A stretch of DNA of 64,000 nt from VAZQ01 sp045811525 (GCA_045811525.1 JBJMTV010000014.1:46030-110029), one strand, 5' to 3'; positions 1 to 9,343 are shown, numbered from the stretch's first letter. Numbers and translations: made by a program. The notes: a model not told the origin generated them from the letters alone.

Positions 1-618
1 ACGCTGCCGGGCCCATTCACCATCAGCCAGCAGGCCAAGAACGAGTACTACCGCGATGAAGAAGAGATGGTGATGGACCTCGCGGCCGCCGTGAACGAGG
101 AAGCGCAGGACCTGCAAAAGGCCGGGGCCGATACGATACAATTGGACGAGCCGTGGGTGCGCAACAATCCTGCGGGCGCGCAGCGCTATGCCATCAAAGG
201 AATCAACCGGGCGCTGCAAGGCATCACCGTGCCGACAGTCGTGCACATCTGCTTCGGCTATGCGGCTGTTGTGCCGGGCTCAGCGAAACCGCAGGGCTAC
301 CCGTTCCTGCCGGAGCTCGCCGACAGCATCGCGCAACAGATTTCCATCGAGGCGGCACAGCCGAAATTGGACCTCGGGGTGCTCGCGGACCTCAAGGGCA
401 AGACGGTGATGCTCGGAGTGCTCGATCTCGGCGACGCTCGGATCGAATCCGCTGAGGAGGTCGCCGCACGCATTCGGGCGGGACTGAAATATCTCGCGCC
501 GGAAAAGCTGATCCCGGCGCCGGACTGCGGCATGAAATACCTCGCCCGCGATGTCGCGTTAGCCAAGCTTGCGGCCCTCGTCGCAGGCACGGCACTGGTG
601 CGCAGAGAGTTGCAATAG
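1..618 (+). CDS. MetE-like (cobalamin-independent methionine synthase II family) protein, 3' part
   Basis: The reading frame is open from the first base, so the true start lies upstream and only the C-terminal 205 residues are visible. They match the C-terminal barrel of the cobalamin-independent methionine synthase / UROD superfamily. The zinc ligands are recognisable: a His-x-Cys pair in VVHICFGYA (His82 and Cys84 of the fragment) and a later Cys in APDCGMKYL (Cys176). DEPWV is the usual substrate-binding strand. The family transfers methyl or alkyl groups to a zinc-bound thiol. Stand-alone C-terminal-domain members of this kind often are not true methionine synthases, so the acceptor is unknown. 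A paralogue of the same family lies at 61375-62556. The family call is firm; the substrate is not. Confidence 0.85.
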   Translation, partial: TLPGPFTISQQAKNEYYRDEEEMVMDLAAAVNEEAQDLQKAGADTIQLDEPWVRNNPAGAQRYAIKGINRALQGITVPTVVHICFGYAAVVPGSAKPQGYPFLPELADSIAQQISIEAAQPKLDLGVLADLKGKTVMLGVLDLGDARIESAEEVAARIRAGLKYLAPEKLIPAPDCGMKYLARDVALAKLAALVAGTALVRRELQ

Positions 619-686
619 AGCCTCGCACCGAAACTCGTGGATACCGGCTCCAAGCGCAGGCAAGACGTCGAGCGACAGAGAGAGAA

Positions 687-1631
687 TCAGGCGAACACTG
701 GGGTGCCCGGCACGAAGGCGTCGAACGCCGCCAGGACCTGAGTGCGAAAGCGGTCAGCTTCCATGAGCAGCTCGTGGCGCGCTCCCGGTACGATCAGGTG
801 CGTGCCAGCCCGCAGCCGCACCGCGAAATCGTCAACGGCCGGAGTGGAGACGATGCTGTCCTCACCGGCGCCGATGATCAGCAACGGCTGCCGAATGCGC
901 CCGGGATAGCCCGGGTCGGACATCTCGCTCATCACGCGCAACGCGGCGTCGGTCCAAGCGACAGTGGGCCAGCCAAGGGCGAGCCTGGGCTCGGCCTCCA
1001 GCACGCCGACATTGCGGGCATACCGGACCGGATCGGAGGTGAGTCTGTTCCCGGGGAACGGCCGCTGTTGCATGACCGAGGCATCGCCTCCCGGGACGTA
1101 GAGCCCACCTAGCCCAAGGAGCCGCATGCTGCGAACCAGCATGCGCGTGCCGGCGCGCGGCCTCCCCGGCAAAGCAAGCAGCGGGGCGAGCAGCACCATG
1201 CGATCGAACCAGCGCTGACCGGCATAGGCCGCGCGCAGGAGAACGGTGGCACCCATGGAATGCGCCAGCGCAAACACGGGCGGGGGACAATCGGGCAGCA
1301 CGACGTCGTTGATGAAAGTCTCGAGGTCGATCTGGTATTGCGCGAAACGGCGTACATAGCCTTTGCGCGGGTTCTGCAGCGCGCGCTCGGATAGTCCCTG
1401 GCCGCGCCAATCCAGCGTGGCGACGGCGAAGCCGCGCGCCCGCAGATCGCGTACCGTCTCGAAATACTTTTCAATGAATTCCGCGCGGCCCTGGAACAGG
1501 CAAACGGTACCCTTGCGCCCAGGCGGCGGCGCCCAACGGGCATAGCGCAAGGATACGCCGTCGCGCGTCTTCAAGACGCCGCTGACGGCGCCCTCAGGCA
1601 CCGGATTGGCTGGTATGGAAACGAGCGTCAT
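687..1631 (-). CDS. alpha/beta hydrolase, lysophospholipase (PldB / monoacylglycerol lipase) type
   Basis: This 314-residue protein has the full serine-hydrolase triad of the lysophospholipase-like alpha/beta hydrolases. The nucleophile is Ser125 in ALAHSMGA (Ala replaces the first Gly of GxSxG), the acid is Asp258 in GAGEDSIVS, and the base is His286 in VPGARHELLME. The DWRGQGLS segment near residue 74 is the usual oxyanion-side motif. No signal peptide is visible, so it is probably cytoplasmic or membrane-associated. It probably hydrolyses lysophospholipids or monoacylglycerols, but the family is broad. The gene faces the preceding MetE-like gene (convergent) and is divergent from the Hsp20 gene. 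The start is an ATG. Confidence 0.8.
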   Translation of the reverse strand: MTLVSIPANPVPEGAVSGVLKTRDGVSLRYARWAPPPGRKGTVCLFQGRAEFIEKYFETVRDLRARGFAVATLDWRGQGLSERALQNPRKGYVRRFAQYQIDLETFINDVVLPDCPPPVFALAHSMGATVLLRAAYAGQRWFDRMVLLAPLLALPGRPRAGTRMLVRSMRLLGLGGLYVPGGDASVMQQRPFPGNRLTSDPVRYARNVGVLEAEPRLALGWPTVAWTDAALRVMSEMSDPGYPGRIRQPLLIIGAGEDSIVSTPAVDDFAVRLRAGTHLIVPGARHELLMEADRFRTQVLAAFDAFVPGTPVFA

Positions 1632-1769
1632 GACGAGAGCCGTGCAAAACGTTTTATAGCAGCGCGCCTCCCGCGCTCAATTAGCCGGCGCTGCCCGGCG
1701 GCTGCTGCGCGTTCTGATGCGCCGGCGCTCCTTGGGAAAGAGTTCATCAAAAACAGAGAATTAGCCCCC

Positions 1770-1797
1770 CTTGCGGCGGCCGCGCGCCTGCCTAAAT
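1770..1797 (+). promoter_or_regulatory. candidate RpoH (heat-shock sigma) promoter for the Hsp20 gene
   Basis: A CTTG -35 core (1770-1773) and CCTAAAT (1791-1797) have the spacing expected for an alphaproteobacterial sigma-32 promoter. They would give a leader of roughly 90 nt before the Hsp20 start. This is a motif match by eye only. Confidence 0.4.
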
Positions 1798-1803
1798 AAA
1801 CCC

Positions 1804-1894
1804 GTGCGCAGGCCTCTCGGGGCTGCGCAAACAGCAACCGGTCTGGCCCTTGCGGGTGGACCATCTGCATTTCGCTCAACAACGAGGTTATGCC
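1804..1894 (+). promoter_or_regulatory. ROSE-like RNA thermometer in the Hsp20 leader (candidate)
   Basis: The leader holds a strong 5' hairpin (TGCGCAG at 1805-1811 with CTGCGCA at 1823-1829). A weak 3' hairpin pairs AUUUCG (1869-1874) with CGAGGU (1883-1888), so the Shine-Dalgarno GAGG is in a stem with G-U pairs. The strand opposite carries UCGCU (1872-1876), which fits the UYGCU motif of ROSE elements. ROSE elements control small heat-shock genes in rhizobia. The call rests on hand folding. Confidence 0.45.
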
Positions 1895-2347
1895 ATGCGA
1901 ACTTTTGATCTTGCTCCCCTGTATCGTTCGACCGTCGGTTTCGACCGGCTGTTCAACATGCTCGACGGCTTCGAGGCCGCTCCGGGCTATCCGCCCTACA
2001 ACATCGAGCGCACCGGCGAGAACGCTTATCGCATCTCCGTCGCGGTCGCCGGGTTTGGCGAGAATGACCTCTCGCTCGAGGTCAAGGAAAACACGCTGAC
2101 CATCAAGGGTGAGAAGCAGGAGAGGGACGAGAAGACCGGCGTCGAGGTGCTCTACCAGGGCATTGCCGGCCGCTCATTCGAGCGCGTCTTCCAGCTTGCC
2201 GATTATGTCCAGGTAAAGGGCGCCCGTCTCGAGAACGGTCTCCTGCACGTCGATCTCGTGCGCGAGATCCCGGAGGCGAAGCGGCCGCGTCAGATCCCGA
2301 TCGGCAACGGTCATCAGCCGAAGGTGGTTGAGGCCAAGGCTGCGTAA
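1895..2347 (+). CDS. Hsp20 / IbpA family small heat-shock protein
   Basis: The 150-residue product is an alpha-crystallin-domain holdase that binds unfolding proteins in the cytoplasm without ATP. The start MRTFDLAPLYRSTVGFDRL is typical of IbpA-type proteins in alphaproteobacteria and is followed by the crystallin core (YRISVAVAGFGENDLSLEV, then KGEK and the AxxENGLLHV strand). The ATG at 1895 was chosen because GAGG at 1884-1887 sits 7 nt upstream; an earlier in-frame start at 1850 lacks family support. Expression is likely heat-controlled through the leader described at 1804-1894. A strong intrinsic terminator follows. Confidence 0.92.
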   Translation: MRTFDLAPLYRSTVGFDRLFNMLDGFEAAPGYPPYNIERTGENAYRISVAVAGFGENDLSLEVKENTLTIKGEKQERDEKTGVEVLYQGIAGRSFERVFQLADYVQVKGARLENGLLHVDLVREIPEAKRPRQIPIGNGHQPKVVEAKAA

Positions 2348-2378
2348 GCACGCTTCGCGTCACGCGCGAGCTGCAGGG

Positions 2379-2410
2379 AGCGCCCCGAATTTCGGGGCGC
2401 TTTCATTTTG
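2379..2410 (+). terminator. Rho-independent terminator of the Hsp20 gene
   Basis: A nearly perfect stem pairs AGCGCCCCG with CGGGGCGCT around a short AT loop and is followed by TTTCATTTT. The T-rich tail lies only on the plus-strand side, so it serves the Hsp20 transcript and not the convergent gene. Confidence 0.85.
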
Positions 2411-2434
2411 TCGACTTGCCTCTTTGTGACTTGG

Positions 2435-3106
2435 CTACTCGAGGAGCTCGCCTGGACTTGCAGCCGCCGCTGCGCTCGCGGGCGCAGGAGAGGCGCTGGT
2501 CGTGCCGTTTGCCTCCTTGCGCAGGGCGTTGCTCGGGGTCGGTGGTGACGCCGCAGGCGAGGCCGCGACCTTGGGGCGCGGCTTTGGAAGAGGTGGCGTT
2601 GCTGCTGATGATTTGGCGGCTGGCGGCACTGTGCTGACCGGGGCGCGTTGCGGCGGGCTCGGCGGCATCGCGACCTGAGCCCCACGCTCGTCCTCCTCCT
2701 CGGCAAGCGGGGCAATTCGCGAGGCAGGACCGTAGCCATCCGGCGGCACGGCCGGCCCATAGGCGAGGCCATAGAGCGGCGGGGCCATCGGCGCTCCCTG
2801 CAGGGGCTCGGCCGACGGCACGACCCTGACGATGCGCCCACTCGTTCCGTCGACGAACACGCGCAAGTGGCGCCCGAGGCGGTCCATTGCGCGGATCGTA
2901 TACCCCGTGCCTTGCCATGCCGGGCGCTGCAGCGGCTCGAGCCCAGCGGAGCGCACGATACCGACGACCTCGATAGGCGCCAGCAGTGCACCCCGACCCA
3001 CAGCCGCCGGCGGCACCGGTTGCGCGAGAGCTGGCACCGACAGCGTCACGCCAAAGATTAAGGCTGCCCTCGCAAGCGAGGCTGCCGTTGCAGGAATGTG
3101 TTTCAA
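2435..3106 (-). CDS. exported proline/alanine-rich hypothetical protein
   Basis: The product has an apparent Sec signal peptide (KHIPATAASLARAALIFGV then PALAQ at about residue 28). A short folded region follows (about residues 45-100: VVGIVRSAGLEPLQRP, GTGYTIRAMDRLGRHLRV, then SGRIVRVVP), and the tail is long and rich in Pro and Ala. The TTG at 3106 is preferred because GGGGAGGG lies 5 nt upstream; a GTG at 3142 would add 12 residues in front of the signal peptide. The folded segment resembles the small PepSY-like periplasmic regions common in Hyphomicrobiales hypothetical proteins, but I do not recognise a named family. Function unknown. Confidence 0.6.
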   Translation of the reverse strand: MKHIPATAASLARAALIFGVTLSVPALAQPVPPAAVGRGALLAPIEVVGIVRSAGLEPLQRPAWQGTGYTIRAMDRLGRHLRVFVDGTSGRIVRVVPSAEPLQGAPMAPPLYGLAYGPAVPPDGYGPASRIAPLAEEEDERGAQVAMPPSPPQRAPVSTVPPAAKSSAATPPLPKPRPKVAASPAASPPTPSNALRKEANGTTSASPAPASAAAAASPGELLE

Positions 3107-3205
3107 GGCGCCCTCCCCGACCAAGTCAAATAAGTGCGTCACGTCACTGGCCCCAGGGCTATCCTTGATCGTGAATGGGGCGGAGCTTGGGCGTGGAACC
3201 TGTCT

Positions 3206-4261
3206 TCAGGCACGGCATGCGATCCTCAAGAAGGCGTCCACCTCCTGCGCGCTGGTGGCAAAGGAGGTCACCAGACGTACCAGCTCGGCGCCCGGCGGTA
3301 CGATGTTGCCGGCCAGAAGCGACTGGGTACTCCACGGATAGTAGCTCGCGCCCGCTCCTCGCAGCCGCTCCTCGACAGCGCGAGGGAAAGCGACGAATAC
3401 CTGGTTTCCTTGCACCGGCCAGACGGGCGAGTGCCCGGCCGCGGTGAGCCCTTCGGCAAGCCGATCAGCCACGGCATTGGCGTGATGTGCAAGCCTGAGC
3501 CAGAGGTCCTCAGCGAGGTACGCCTCGAATTGCGCGGCGACAAATCGGTGTTTGGCAACCAGATGCCCGGCTCGCTTACGGCGCTCTTCCATGTTGCGAG
3601 CCTGCTCCGGGTTGAAGAACACAATGGCTTCCGCCGCCAGTGCACCGCCTTTGCTCGCGCCGAACGAGAGCACGTCGACGCCGGCTTGCCATGTCACCTG
3701 CGCGGGTGAAGCCTTCAGCCGGGCGAGCGCATTAGCGAGGCGGGCGCCGTCGAGGTGAACGGCCATGCCTCTGGCGTGCGCGACGTCAGCAAGCGCACGA
3801 ATCTCGTCCGGGCGGTAGATGGTCCCCGCCTCCGTCGCTTGCGACAGCGACAAGACCGAAGGCGTGACATGATGCGGGCCGCCCCATTGTCCCGCGTCGA
3901 GCGCGAGCTGCAGCCCGTCAGGCGTGACCTTCCCTGCAGCACCGGCAATGCCGACGAGCTTGATGCCGCCACCGAAGAATTCCGGCGCACCGCATTCGTC
4001 CGTGGCAATGTGAGCCTCGGCGTGACAAAGCACGGCACCCCAGGGCGGCGTGAGATGAGCCAAAGCCAGAGCATTCGCGGCAGTCCCCGTGGTCACGAGG
4101 AAGAGCGCGACCTCTCGCTCGAACAGCTCGGCGAACCGCCGCTCGACGCTCTGCGTCCAGCGATCGCGGCCATAGGCGAACGCCGCGTCGTCATTCGCTC
4201 GCGCAAGTGCGGCGAGCATTTCCGGCGGAACGCCGGCTGCATTGTCGCTGGCGAAGTTCAT
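3206..4261 (-). CDS. ltaE: low-specificity L-threonine aldolase
   Basis: This PLP enzyme splits L-threonine or allo-threonine into glycine and acetaldehyde. It belongs to the fold-type I threonine aldolases, with SDNAAGVPPEML at the N-terminus and the GTGTAAN phosphate-binding turn. The pocket AHIATDECGAPEFF follows, with the cofactor-binding Asp in HLDGAR and the Schiff-base Lys in SFGASKGGAL (about residue 204). Length (351) is normal. The ATG at 4261 was taken over an in-frame GTG two codons upstream because CAGG sits at good spacing. It is divergent from gltB, with a perfect palindrome between them. Confidence 0.9.
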   Translation of the reverse strand: MNFASDNAAGVPPEMLAALARANDDAAFAYGRDRWTQSVERRFAELFEREVALFLVTTGTAANALALAHLTPPWGAVLCHAEAHIATDECGAPEFFGGGIKLVGIAGAAGKVTPDGLQLALDAGQWGGPHHVTPSVLSLSQATEAGTIYRPDEIRALADVAHARGMAVHLDGARLANALARLKASPAQVTWQAGVDVLSFGASKGGALAAEAIVFFNPEQARNMEERRKRAGHLVAKHRFVAAQFEAYLAEDLWLRLAHHANAVADRLAEGLTAAGHSPVWPVQGNQVFVAFPRAVEERLRGAGASYYPWSTQSLLAGNIVPPGAELVRLVTSFATSAQEVDAFLRIACRA

Positions 4262-4375
4262 CGGCACCTGCTTGGAAACGAACGGCCGGACTACTCGGCT
4301 CCTCTTTAAGGCGATGCTGGCATTTTCCAGATAGGCGCGCCCTTGTGTTCGTGAGTAGAATTTGGCAAGTTGAAC

Positions 4376-4396
4376 TAGGACAGCAATGCTGTCCTA
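4376..4396. promoter_or_regulatory. 21-bp perfect palindrome, candidate operator
   Basis: The half-site TAGGACAGCA is followed by a single A and its exact inverse complement. It lies about 115 bp upstream of ltaE and 280 bp upstream of gltB, in a 414-bp gap that holds no supported gene. A perfect 10-bp inverted repeat of this size is typical of a dimeric repressor operator. The regulator is unknown, and no regulator gene is adjacent. Confidence 0.55.
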
Positions 4397-4675
4397 TTGG
4401 CGGCGCGCGCCGCTCCTCGTCCAGTCCGGTGATTGGAAGAAGAGCGGCCTCTGGCGATGCTTACCCGTCGCTGAGCGCCGCTCAACAGAGCGGCCAATCC
4501 GGTCAGCCGAGAGAGCTCGGCGGCAGGCTGGGAATGTACAGCCCCGGCTCATAAGGCTGCCAGCGACCAGCGGTGCACCCGGACCCCGTGACGTCCAGTC
4601 GGCGTTACGCCGACGGGTGTGCCGGACGACCCGCACGGCGCTGCTGCCGGCGAACAGGGACGACGAGGGACGCAG

Positions 4676-7600
4676 ATGAGCGCGGCAGAGTATCGCGCGA
4701 TCAGCGCCGGGGCTGCGGACCCCCGCGCGCCGCAAGGGCTCTACGATCCCGCACTCGACAAGGATTCCTGCGGCGTCGGCTTCATTGCCGACATCAAGGG
4801 CAGGAAGTCGCACAAGCTGGTTGAGGACGCACTCGCCATCCTGTGCAATCTCGAGCACCGCGGCGCGGTGGGCGCAGATCCACGTGCCGGCGATGGCGCC
4901 GGCATCCTCGTGCAGATCCCGCACAAATTTTTTGCCAACAAGGCGGACAGGCTTGGCTTCGCGCTGCCCAGGTCTGGCGAATATGCCGTCGGCGTATTGT
5001 TCATGCCGCGCGACCCGGATTGGCGGCAGGTGATCCGCGATATCTACGCGCAGATGATCAAGCGCGAGGGCATGGTGTTGCTGGGCTGGCGTGACGTGCC
5101 GAGCGACAATTCGACACTCGGTGAATCGGTCAAGCCCACCGAGCCGATCCATCAGCAGGTGTTCATCGGCCGCGGCAAGCGCAGCCTCACGCATGACGAG
5201 TTTGAGCGCCGGCTCTACATCCTGCGCAAGTCGATCTCGAACGCCATCTACTCGCGCCGCGAACGCAGGCTGGCGAGCTATTACCCGGTTTCTATTTCCT
5301 CGCGCACCATCGTTTACAAGGGCATGTTCCTGGCGGACCAGCTCGGCACCTATTATCCCGATTTGCATGATCCGGATTTTGAGAGTGCGCTCGCGCTCGT
5401 GCACCAGCGCTTTTCCACCAACACTTTCCCGACCTGGTCGCTTGCGCATCCCTACCGGATGATTGCCCACAACGGCGAGATCAACACCTTGCGCGGCAAC
5501 GTCAACTGGATGGCCGCACGGCAAGCCTCGGTCTCCTCCGACCTGTTCGGCGATGACATCAACAAGCTCTGGCCGATCTCCTACGAAGGCCAATCCGATA
5601 CTGCGTGTTTCGACAATGCGCTCGAGTTCCTGGTGATGGGCGGCTATCCGCTCGCTCATGCCATGATGATGATGATCCCCGAGGCATGGGCGGGCAATCC
5701 GCTGATGGATGAGCAGCGGCGTGCTTTTTACGAGTACAATGCTGCGCTCATGGAGCCCTGGGACGGGCCGGCCGCCATCGCCTTCACCAATGGGCGCCAG
5801 ATCGGGGCCACTCTCGACCGCAACGGCCTGCGCCCCGCGCGCTATTTCGTGACGCGCGATGAGCGCATCATCATGGCGTCCGAGATGGGCGTGCTACCCA
5901 TCCCCGAGCGCGACATCGTGCTGAAGTGGCGGCTGCAACCCGGCAAGATGCTGCTGGTCGACCTCGATCAAGGTCGCCTCATACCTGACGAGGAGCTCAA
6001 GAGCACGCTCGCCAAGAGCCACCCCTACAAGGAATGGCTCGAGCGAACGCAGATCGTGCTCGAGGAGCAGCCGCCGGCCCCCACGCAGGCGCCGCTGTCG
6101 AACCAGCCCCTGCTCGATCGTCAGCAGGCGTTCGGTTACACGCAGGAAGACTTGCGGCTGTTGATGGCGCCCATGGCCGTGCAGGGCGAAGAGGCGGTCG
6201 GCTCCATGGGCAACGACACGCCCCTGTCCGCGCTCTCGGACCGGCCGAAGCTCCTGTTCACGTATTTCAAGCAGAACTTTGCCCAGGTGACCAACCCGCC
6301 GATCGATCCGATCCGCGAGGAGCTGGTCATGAGCCTCGTCTCCATCATTGGCCCACGCCCCAACCTGTTCGACCTTGAAGGGAGCTCGAAGCTCAAGCGT
6401 CTCGAGGTCCGCCAGCCGATCCTCACCAACGAGGACCTCGAGAAAATTCGCGCGATGTCAGAGGTCGGCAATGGCCACTTCAAGTCGCGCATCCTCGACA
6501 CTACTTGGCCAGCCGACCAGGGTGTTGCCGGCCTGAAAGATGCGCTCGATACGCTGTGCGTCAGGGCCGAAGCGGCGGTGCGCGAGGGGAGCAACATCAT
6601 CCTCTTGTCGGACAGGCGTGCCGGCTTGGAAAACATTCCAATACCCTCGCTCCTGGCCTGCGCCGCCGTGCATCATCACCTCATCCGCCAGGGCCTGCGC
6701 ACCTCGGTCGGACTGGTGGTGGAGTCGGGCGAGCCGCGCGAGGTGCATCACTTCTGCTGCCTTGCCGGCTACGGCGCCGAGGCAATCAATCCGTATCTCG
6801 CGTTCGAAACCCTCATCGCGAGCAAGGATGATTTGCCGCAATCGCTTGATGAGAAGGAGATCATCAAGCGCTACATCAAGTCGATCGACAAGGGCATCCT
6901 CAAGGTGATGTCCAAGATGGGTATCTCCACCTATCAGTCATATTGTGGCGCGCAGATTTTCGATGCCGTGGGTCTCAAGTCAGACTTTGTCGCGGAGTAT
7001 TTCACCGGGACTGCCACACGCATCGAAGGTGTGTCGCTCGGCGAGATCGCCGAGGAGACCGTGCGGCGCCACCGCGACGCATTCGGCGACGCACCGGTCT
7101 ATCGCGACGCGCTTGATGTGGGCGGCGAGTACCAGTTTCGCGTCCGCGGCGAGGATCACGTCTGGACCGCGACCACAGTCGCAGCGCTGCAGCATGCCGT
7201 GCGCGGCAATGTCCCTGAGCAGTATCGCGTTTACGCGAGCGTGAGCAACGAGCAGACCGAGCGGCTGCTGACCATACGCGGCCTGTTTCGTCTGAAGTCC
7301 GCATCGGAGTGCGGCCGCACACCCGTGCCAGTCGAGGAGGTTGAGCCCGCCGCCACCATCGTGCGCCGCTTCGCCACCGGAGCGATGTCATTCGGCTCGA
7401 TCTCGCGCGAGGCACATACGACGCTTGCGATTGCGATGAATCGCATCGGCGGGAAGTCCAATACCGGCGAAGGCGGCGAGGAGGCCGACCGGTTCAAGCC
7501 GTTGCCCAATGGCGATTCAATGCGTTCGGCGATCAAGCAGGTGGCATCCGGCCGGTTCGGAGTGACGGCGGAATACCTCGTCAATTCCGACATGATGCAG

Positions 7601-9343
7601 ATCAAGATGGCGCAGGGTGCCAAGCCCGGCGAAGGCGGCCAGTTGCCCGGCCACAAGGTCGACGCGACCATCGCCAAAGTGCGCCACTCCACGCCCGGCG
7701 TGGGACTGATCTCGCCACCGCCGCACCACGACATCTACTCGATCGAGGATCTGGCGCAGCTCATTTTCGACCTCAAGAACGTCAACCCGCAGGGGCTCGT
7801 CTCGGTGAAGCTTGTCTCCGAGGTGGGCGTCGGCACCGTCGCGGCAGGCGTGTCGAAGGCGCGTGCGGACCATGTCACGATCGCGGGTTTTGAAGGCGGC
7901 ACCGGCGCCTCGCCTCTCACCTCCATCAAGCATGCCGGCTCGCCCTGGGAGATTGGCCTCGCCGAGACCCACCAGACGCTCGTTGCCAATCGCCTGCGCG
8001 GGCGCATCGCCGTGCAGGTCGATGGCGGCATCCGTACCGGGCGCGATGTGGTGGTCGGAGCATTGCTCGGGGCCGATGAGTTCGGCTTCTCAACGGCACC
8101 GCTGATTGCCGCCGGCTGCATCATGATGCGCAAGTGTCATCTCAACACCTGTCCGGTCGGGGTCGCGACCCAAGACCCGGTGCTGCGCAGGCGCTTCATT
8201 GGACAGCCCGAGCACATCATCAATTTTTTCTTTTTCGTGGCCGAGGAGGTGCGCGAGCTCATGGCGGGAATGGGCTTCCGTACCTTCTCGGAAATGATTG
8301 GCCAGATGCAGATGCTCGACCAGCGACAGCTTGTGGAGCACTGGAAGGCCAAGGGGCTCGACTTCTCCCGGCTCTTCCACAAGCCGCAGGCGCCGCAGGG
8401 CGTGAACATTCGCAAATGCGAGCCGCAAGACCACAAGATCAACGACATTCTCGACCGCCGGCTGATTGAGCAGGCGCAGCCTGCCCTGCTCAGTGGCGCC
8501 CCGGTGCAAATCGTCACAGCGATCAAGAACACGGACCGAACTACCGGCGCGATGCTTTCCGGCGAGGTGGCGCGGCGCTACGGCCACGCGGGACTGCCGG
8601 ACAACACCATCCACGTGAAGCTGACCGGTACGGCCGGACAGAGCTTCGGCGCTTGGCTGGTCCGCGGTGTCACCTTCGAGCTCGAGGGCGATGCCAACGA
8701 CTATGTGGGCAAGGGCCTCTCCGGCGGGCGCATCATCGTGCGGCCGGTTGCTGATGCCGGCATTGTCCCGGAGGAATCGATCATCGTCGGCAACACCGTC
8801 CTCTACGGCGCAATCGAAGGCGAGTGTTACTTCCGGGGTGTGGCGGGCGAGCGGTTCGCGGTGCGCAATTCCGGAGCTTTGGCAGTCATTGAAGGGGCCG
8901 GCGATCACTGCTGCGAATACATGACCGGTGGGATCGTGGTCGTGCTCGGCCGCACGGGCCGCAACTTCGCGGCTGGGATGTCGGGCGGATTAGCCTATGT
9001 GCTCGACGAGGACGGCACATTCAGCTCCCGCTGCAACATGGCGATGGTCGACCTCGAGTCGCTGCCGCCCGTGGATGAGGTCAGCAACCGCGTCTACCAC
9101 CCCATTCACGAAGTCGAAGCAGGCGGCGCGCTCGACGTGCTCGAGGACATGACGCGTTACGACATCGAGCGGCTGCACCTTCTCATCACGCGCCACGCGC
9201 ATTTCACTGGCTCCGCCCGCGCCGTTGAAATCCTGGCAAACTGGAAGAAATACTGCGCGCTGTTCCGCAAGATCATGCCGCTCGAATACCGCCGCGCGCT
9301 TGCCGAGATCGAGAAGGCGCGCACCTTGCAGGCGGCCGAATAG
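4676..9343 (+). CDS. gltB: glutamate synthase (NADPH) large subunit
   Basis: GltB converts glutamine and 2-oxoglutarate into two glutamates together with GltD. The order of domains is standard. The class II glutaminase begins at Cys32 in DKDSCGVGF, which becomes the N-terminal nucleophile after propeptide removal. A central domain follows, then the FMN synthase barrel (GEGGEEADRF, KPGEGGQLPG, GGTGASPLTS). The 3Fe-4S cysteines are Cys1148, Cys1154 and Cys1159 (CIMMRKCHLNTCPVG), and the C-terminal beta-helix follows them. The ATG at 4676 was chosen because GAGGGA lies 6 nt upstream; a GTG 57 bp earlier is less likely. The 1555 residues match the family. gltD follows after 4 nt, so the two are co-transcribed. 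Confidence 0.97.
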   Translation: MSAAEYRAISAGAADPRAPQGLYDPALDKDSCGVGFIADIKGRKSHKLVEDALAILCNLEHRGAVGADPRAGDGAGILVQIPHKFFANKADRLGFALPRSGEYAVGVLFMPRDPDWRQVIRDIYAQMIKREGMVLLGWRDVPSDNSTLGESVKPTEPIHQQVFIGRGKRSLTHDEFERRLYILRKSISNAIYSRRERRLASYYPVSISSRTIVYKGMFLADQLGTYYPDLHDPDFESALALVHQRFSTNTFPTWSLAHPYRMIAHNGEINTLRGNVNWMAARQASVSSDLFGDDINKLWPISYEGQSDTACFDNALEFLVMGGYPLAHAMMMMIPEAWAGNPLMDEQRRAFYEYNAALMEPWDGPAAIAFTNGRQIGATLDRNGLRPARYFVTRDERIIMASEMGVLPIPERDIVLKWRLQPGKMLLVDLDQGRLIPDEELKSTLAKSHPYKEWLERTQIVLEEQPPAPTQAPLSNQPLLDRQQAFGYTQEDLRLLMAPMAVQGEEAVGSMGNDTPLSALSDRPKLLFTYFKQNFAQVTNPPIDPIREELVMSLVSIIGPRPNLFDLEGSSKLKRLEVRQPILTNEDLEKIRAMSEVGNGHFKSRILDTTWPADQGVAGLKDALDTLCVRAEAAVREGSNIILLSDRRAGLENIPIPSLLACAAVHHHLIRQGLRTSVGLVVESGEPREVHHFCCLAGYGAEAINPYLAFETLIASKDDLPQSLDEKEIIKRYIKSIDKGILKVMSKMGISTYQSYCGAQIFDAVGLKSDFVAEYFTGTATRIEGVSLGEIAEETVRRHRDAFGDAPVYRDALDVGGEYQFRVRGEDHVWTATTVAALQHAVRGNVPEQYRVYASVSNEQTERLLTIRGLFRLKSASECGRTPVPVEEVEPAATIVRRFATGAMSFGSISREAHTTLAIAMNRIGGKSNTGEGGEEADRFKPLPNGDSMRSAIKQVASGRFGVTAEYLVNSDMMQIKMAQGAKPGEGGQLPGHKVDATIAKVRHSTPGVGLISPPPHHDIYSIEDLAQLIFDLKNVNPQGLVSVKLVSEVGVGTVAAGVSKARADHVTIAGFEGGTGASPLTSIKHAGSPWEIGLAETHQTLVANRLRGRIAVQVDGGIRTGRDVVVGALLGADEFGFSTAPLIAAGCIMMRKCHLNTCPVGVATQDPVLRRRFIGQPEHIINFFFFVAEEVRELMAGMGFRTFSEMIGQMQMLDQRQLVEHWKAKGLDFSRLFHKPQAPQGVNIRKCEPQDHKINDILDRRLIEQAQPALLSGAPVQIVTAIKNTDRTTGAMLSGEVARRYGHAGLPDNTIHVKLTGTAGQSFGAWLVRGVTFELEGDANDYVGKGLSGGRIIVRPVADAGIVPEESIIVGNTVLYGAIEGECYFRGVAGERFAVRNSGALAVIEGAGDHCCEYMTGGIVVVLGRTGRNFAAGMSGGLAYVLDEDGTFSSRCNMAMVDLESLPPVDEVSNRVYHPIHEVEAGGALDVLEDMTRYDIERLHLLITRHAHFTGSARAVEILANWKKYCALFRKIMPLEYRRALAEIEKARTLQAAE

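Noticed and set aside
1628..1882. 84-codon frame on the minus strand upstream of Hsp20
   Set aside because: It overlaps the predicted promoter and leader of Hsp20, has no family resemblance and no Shine-Dalgarno.
4394..5659. 421-codon open frame on the minus strand
   Set aside because: It lies opposite the start of gltB; its composition and lack of family resemblance fit an antisense shadow of a GC-rich gene.
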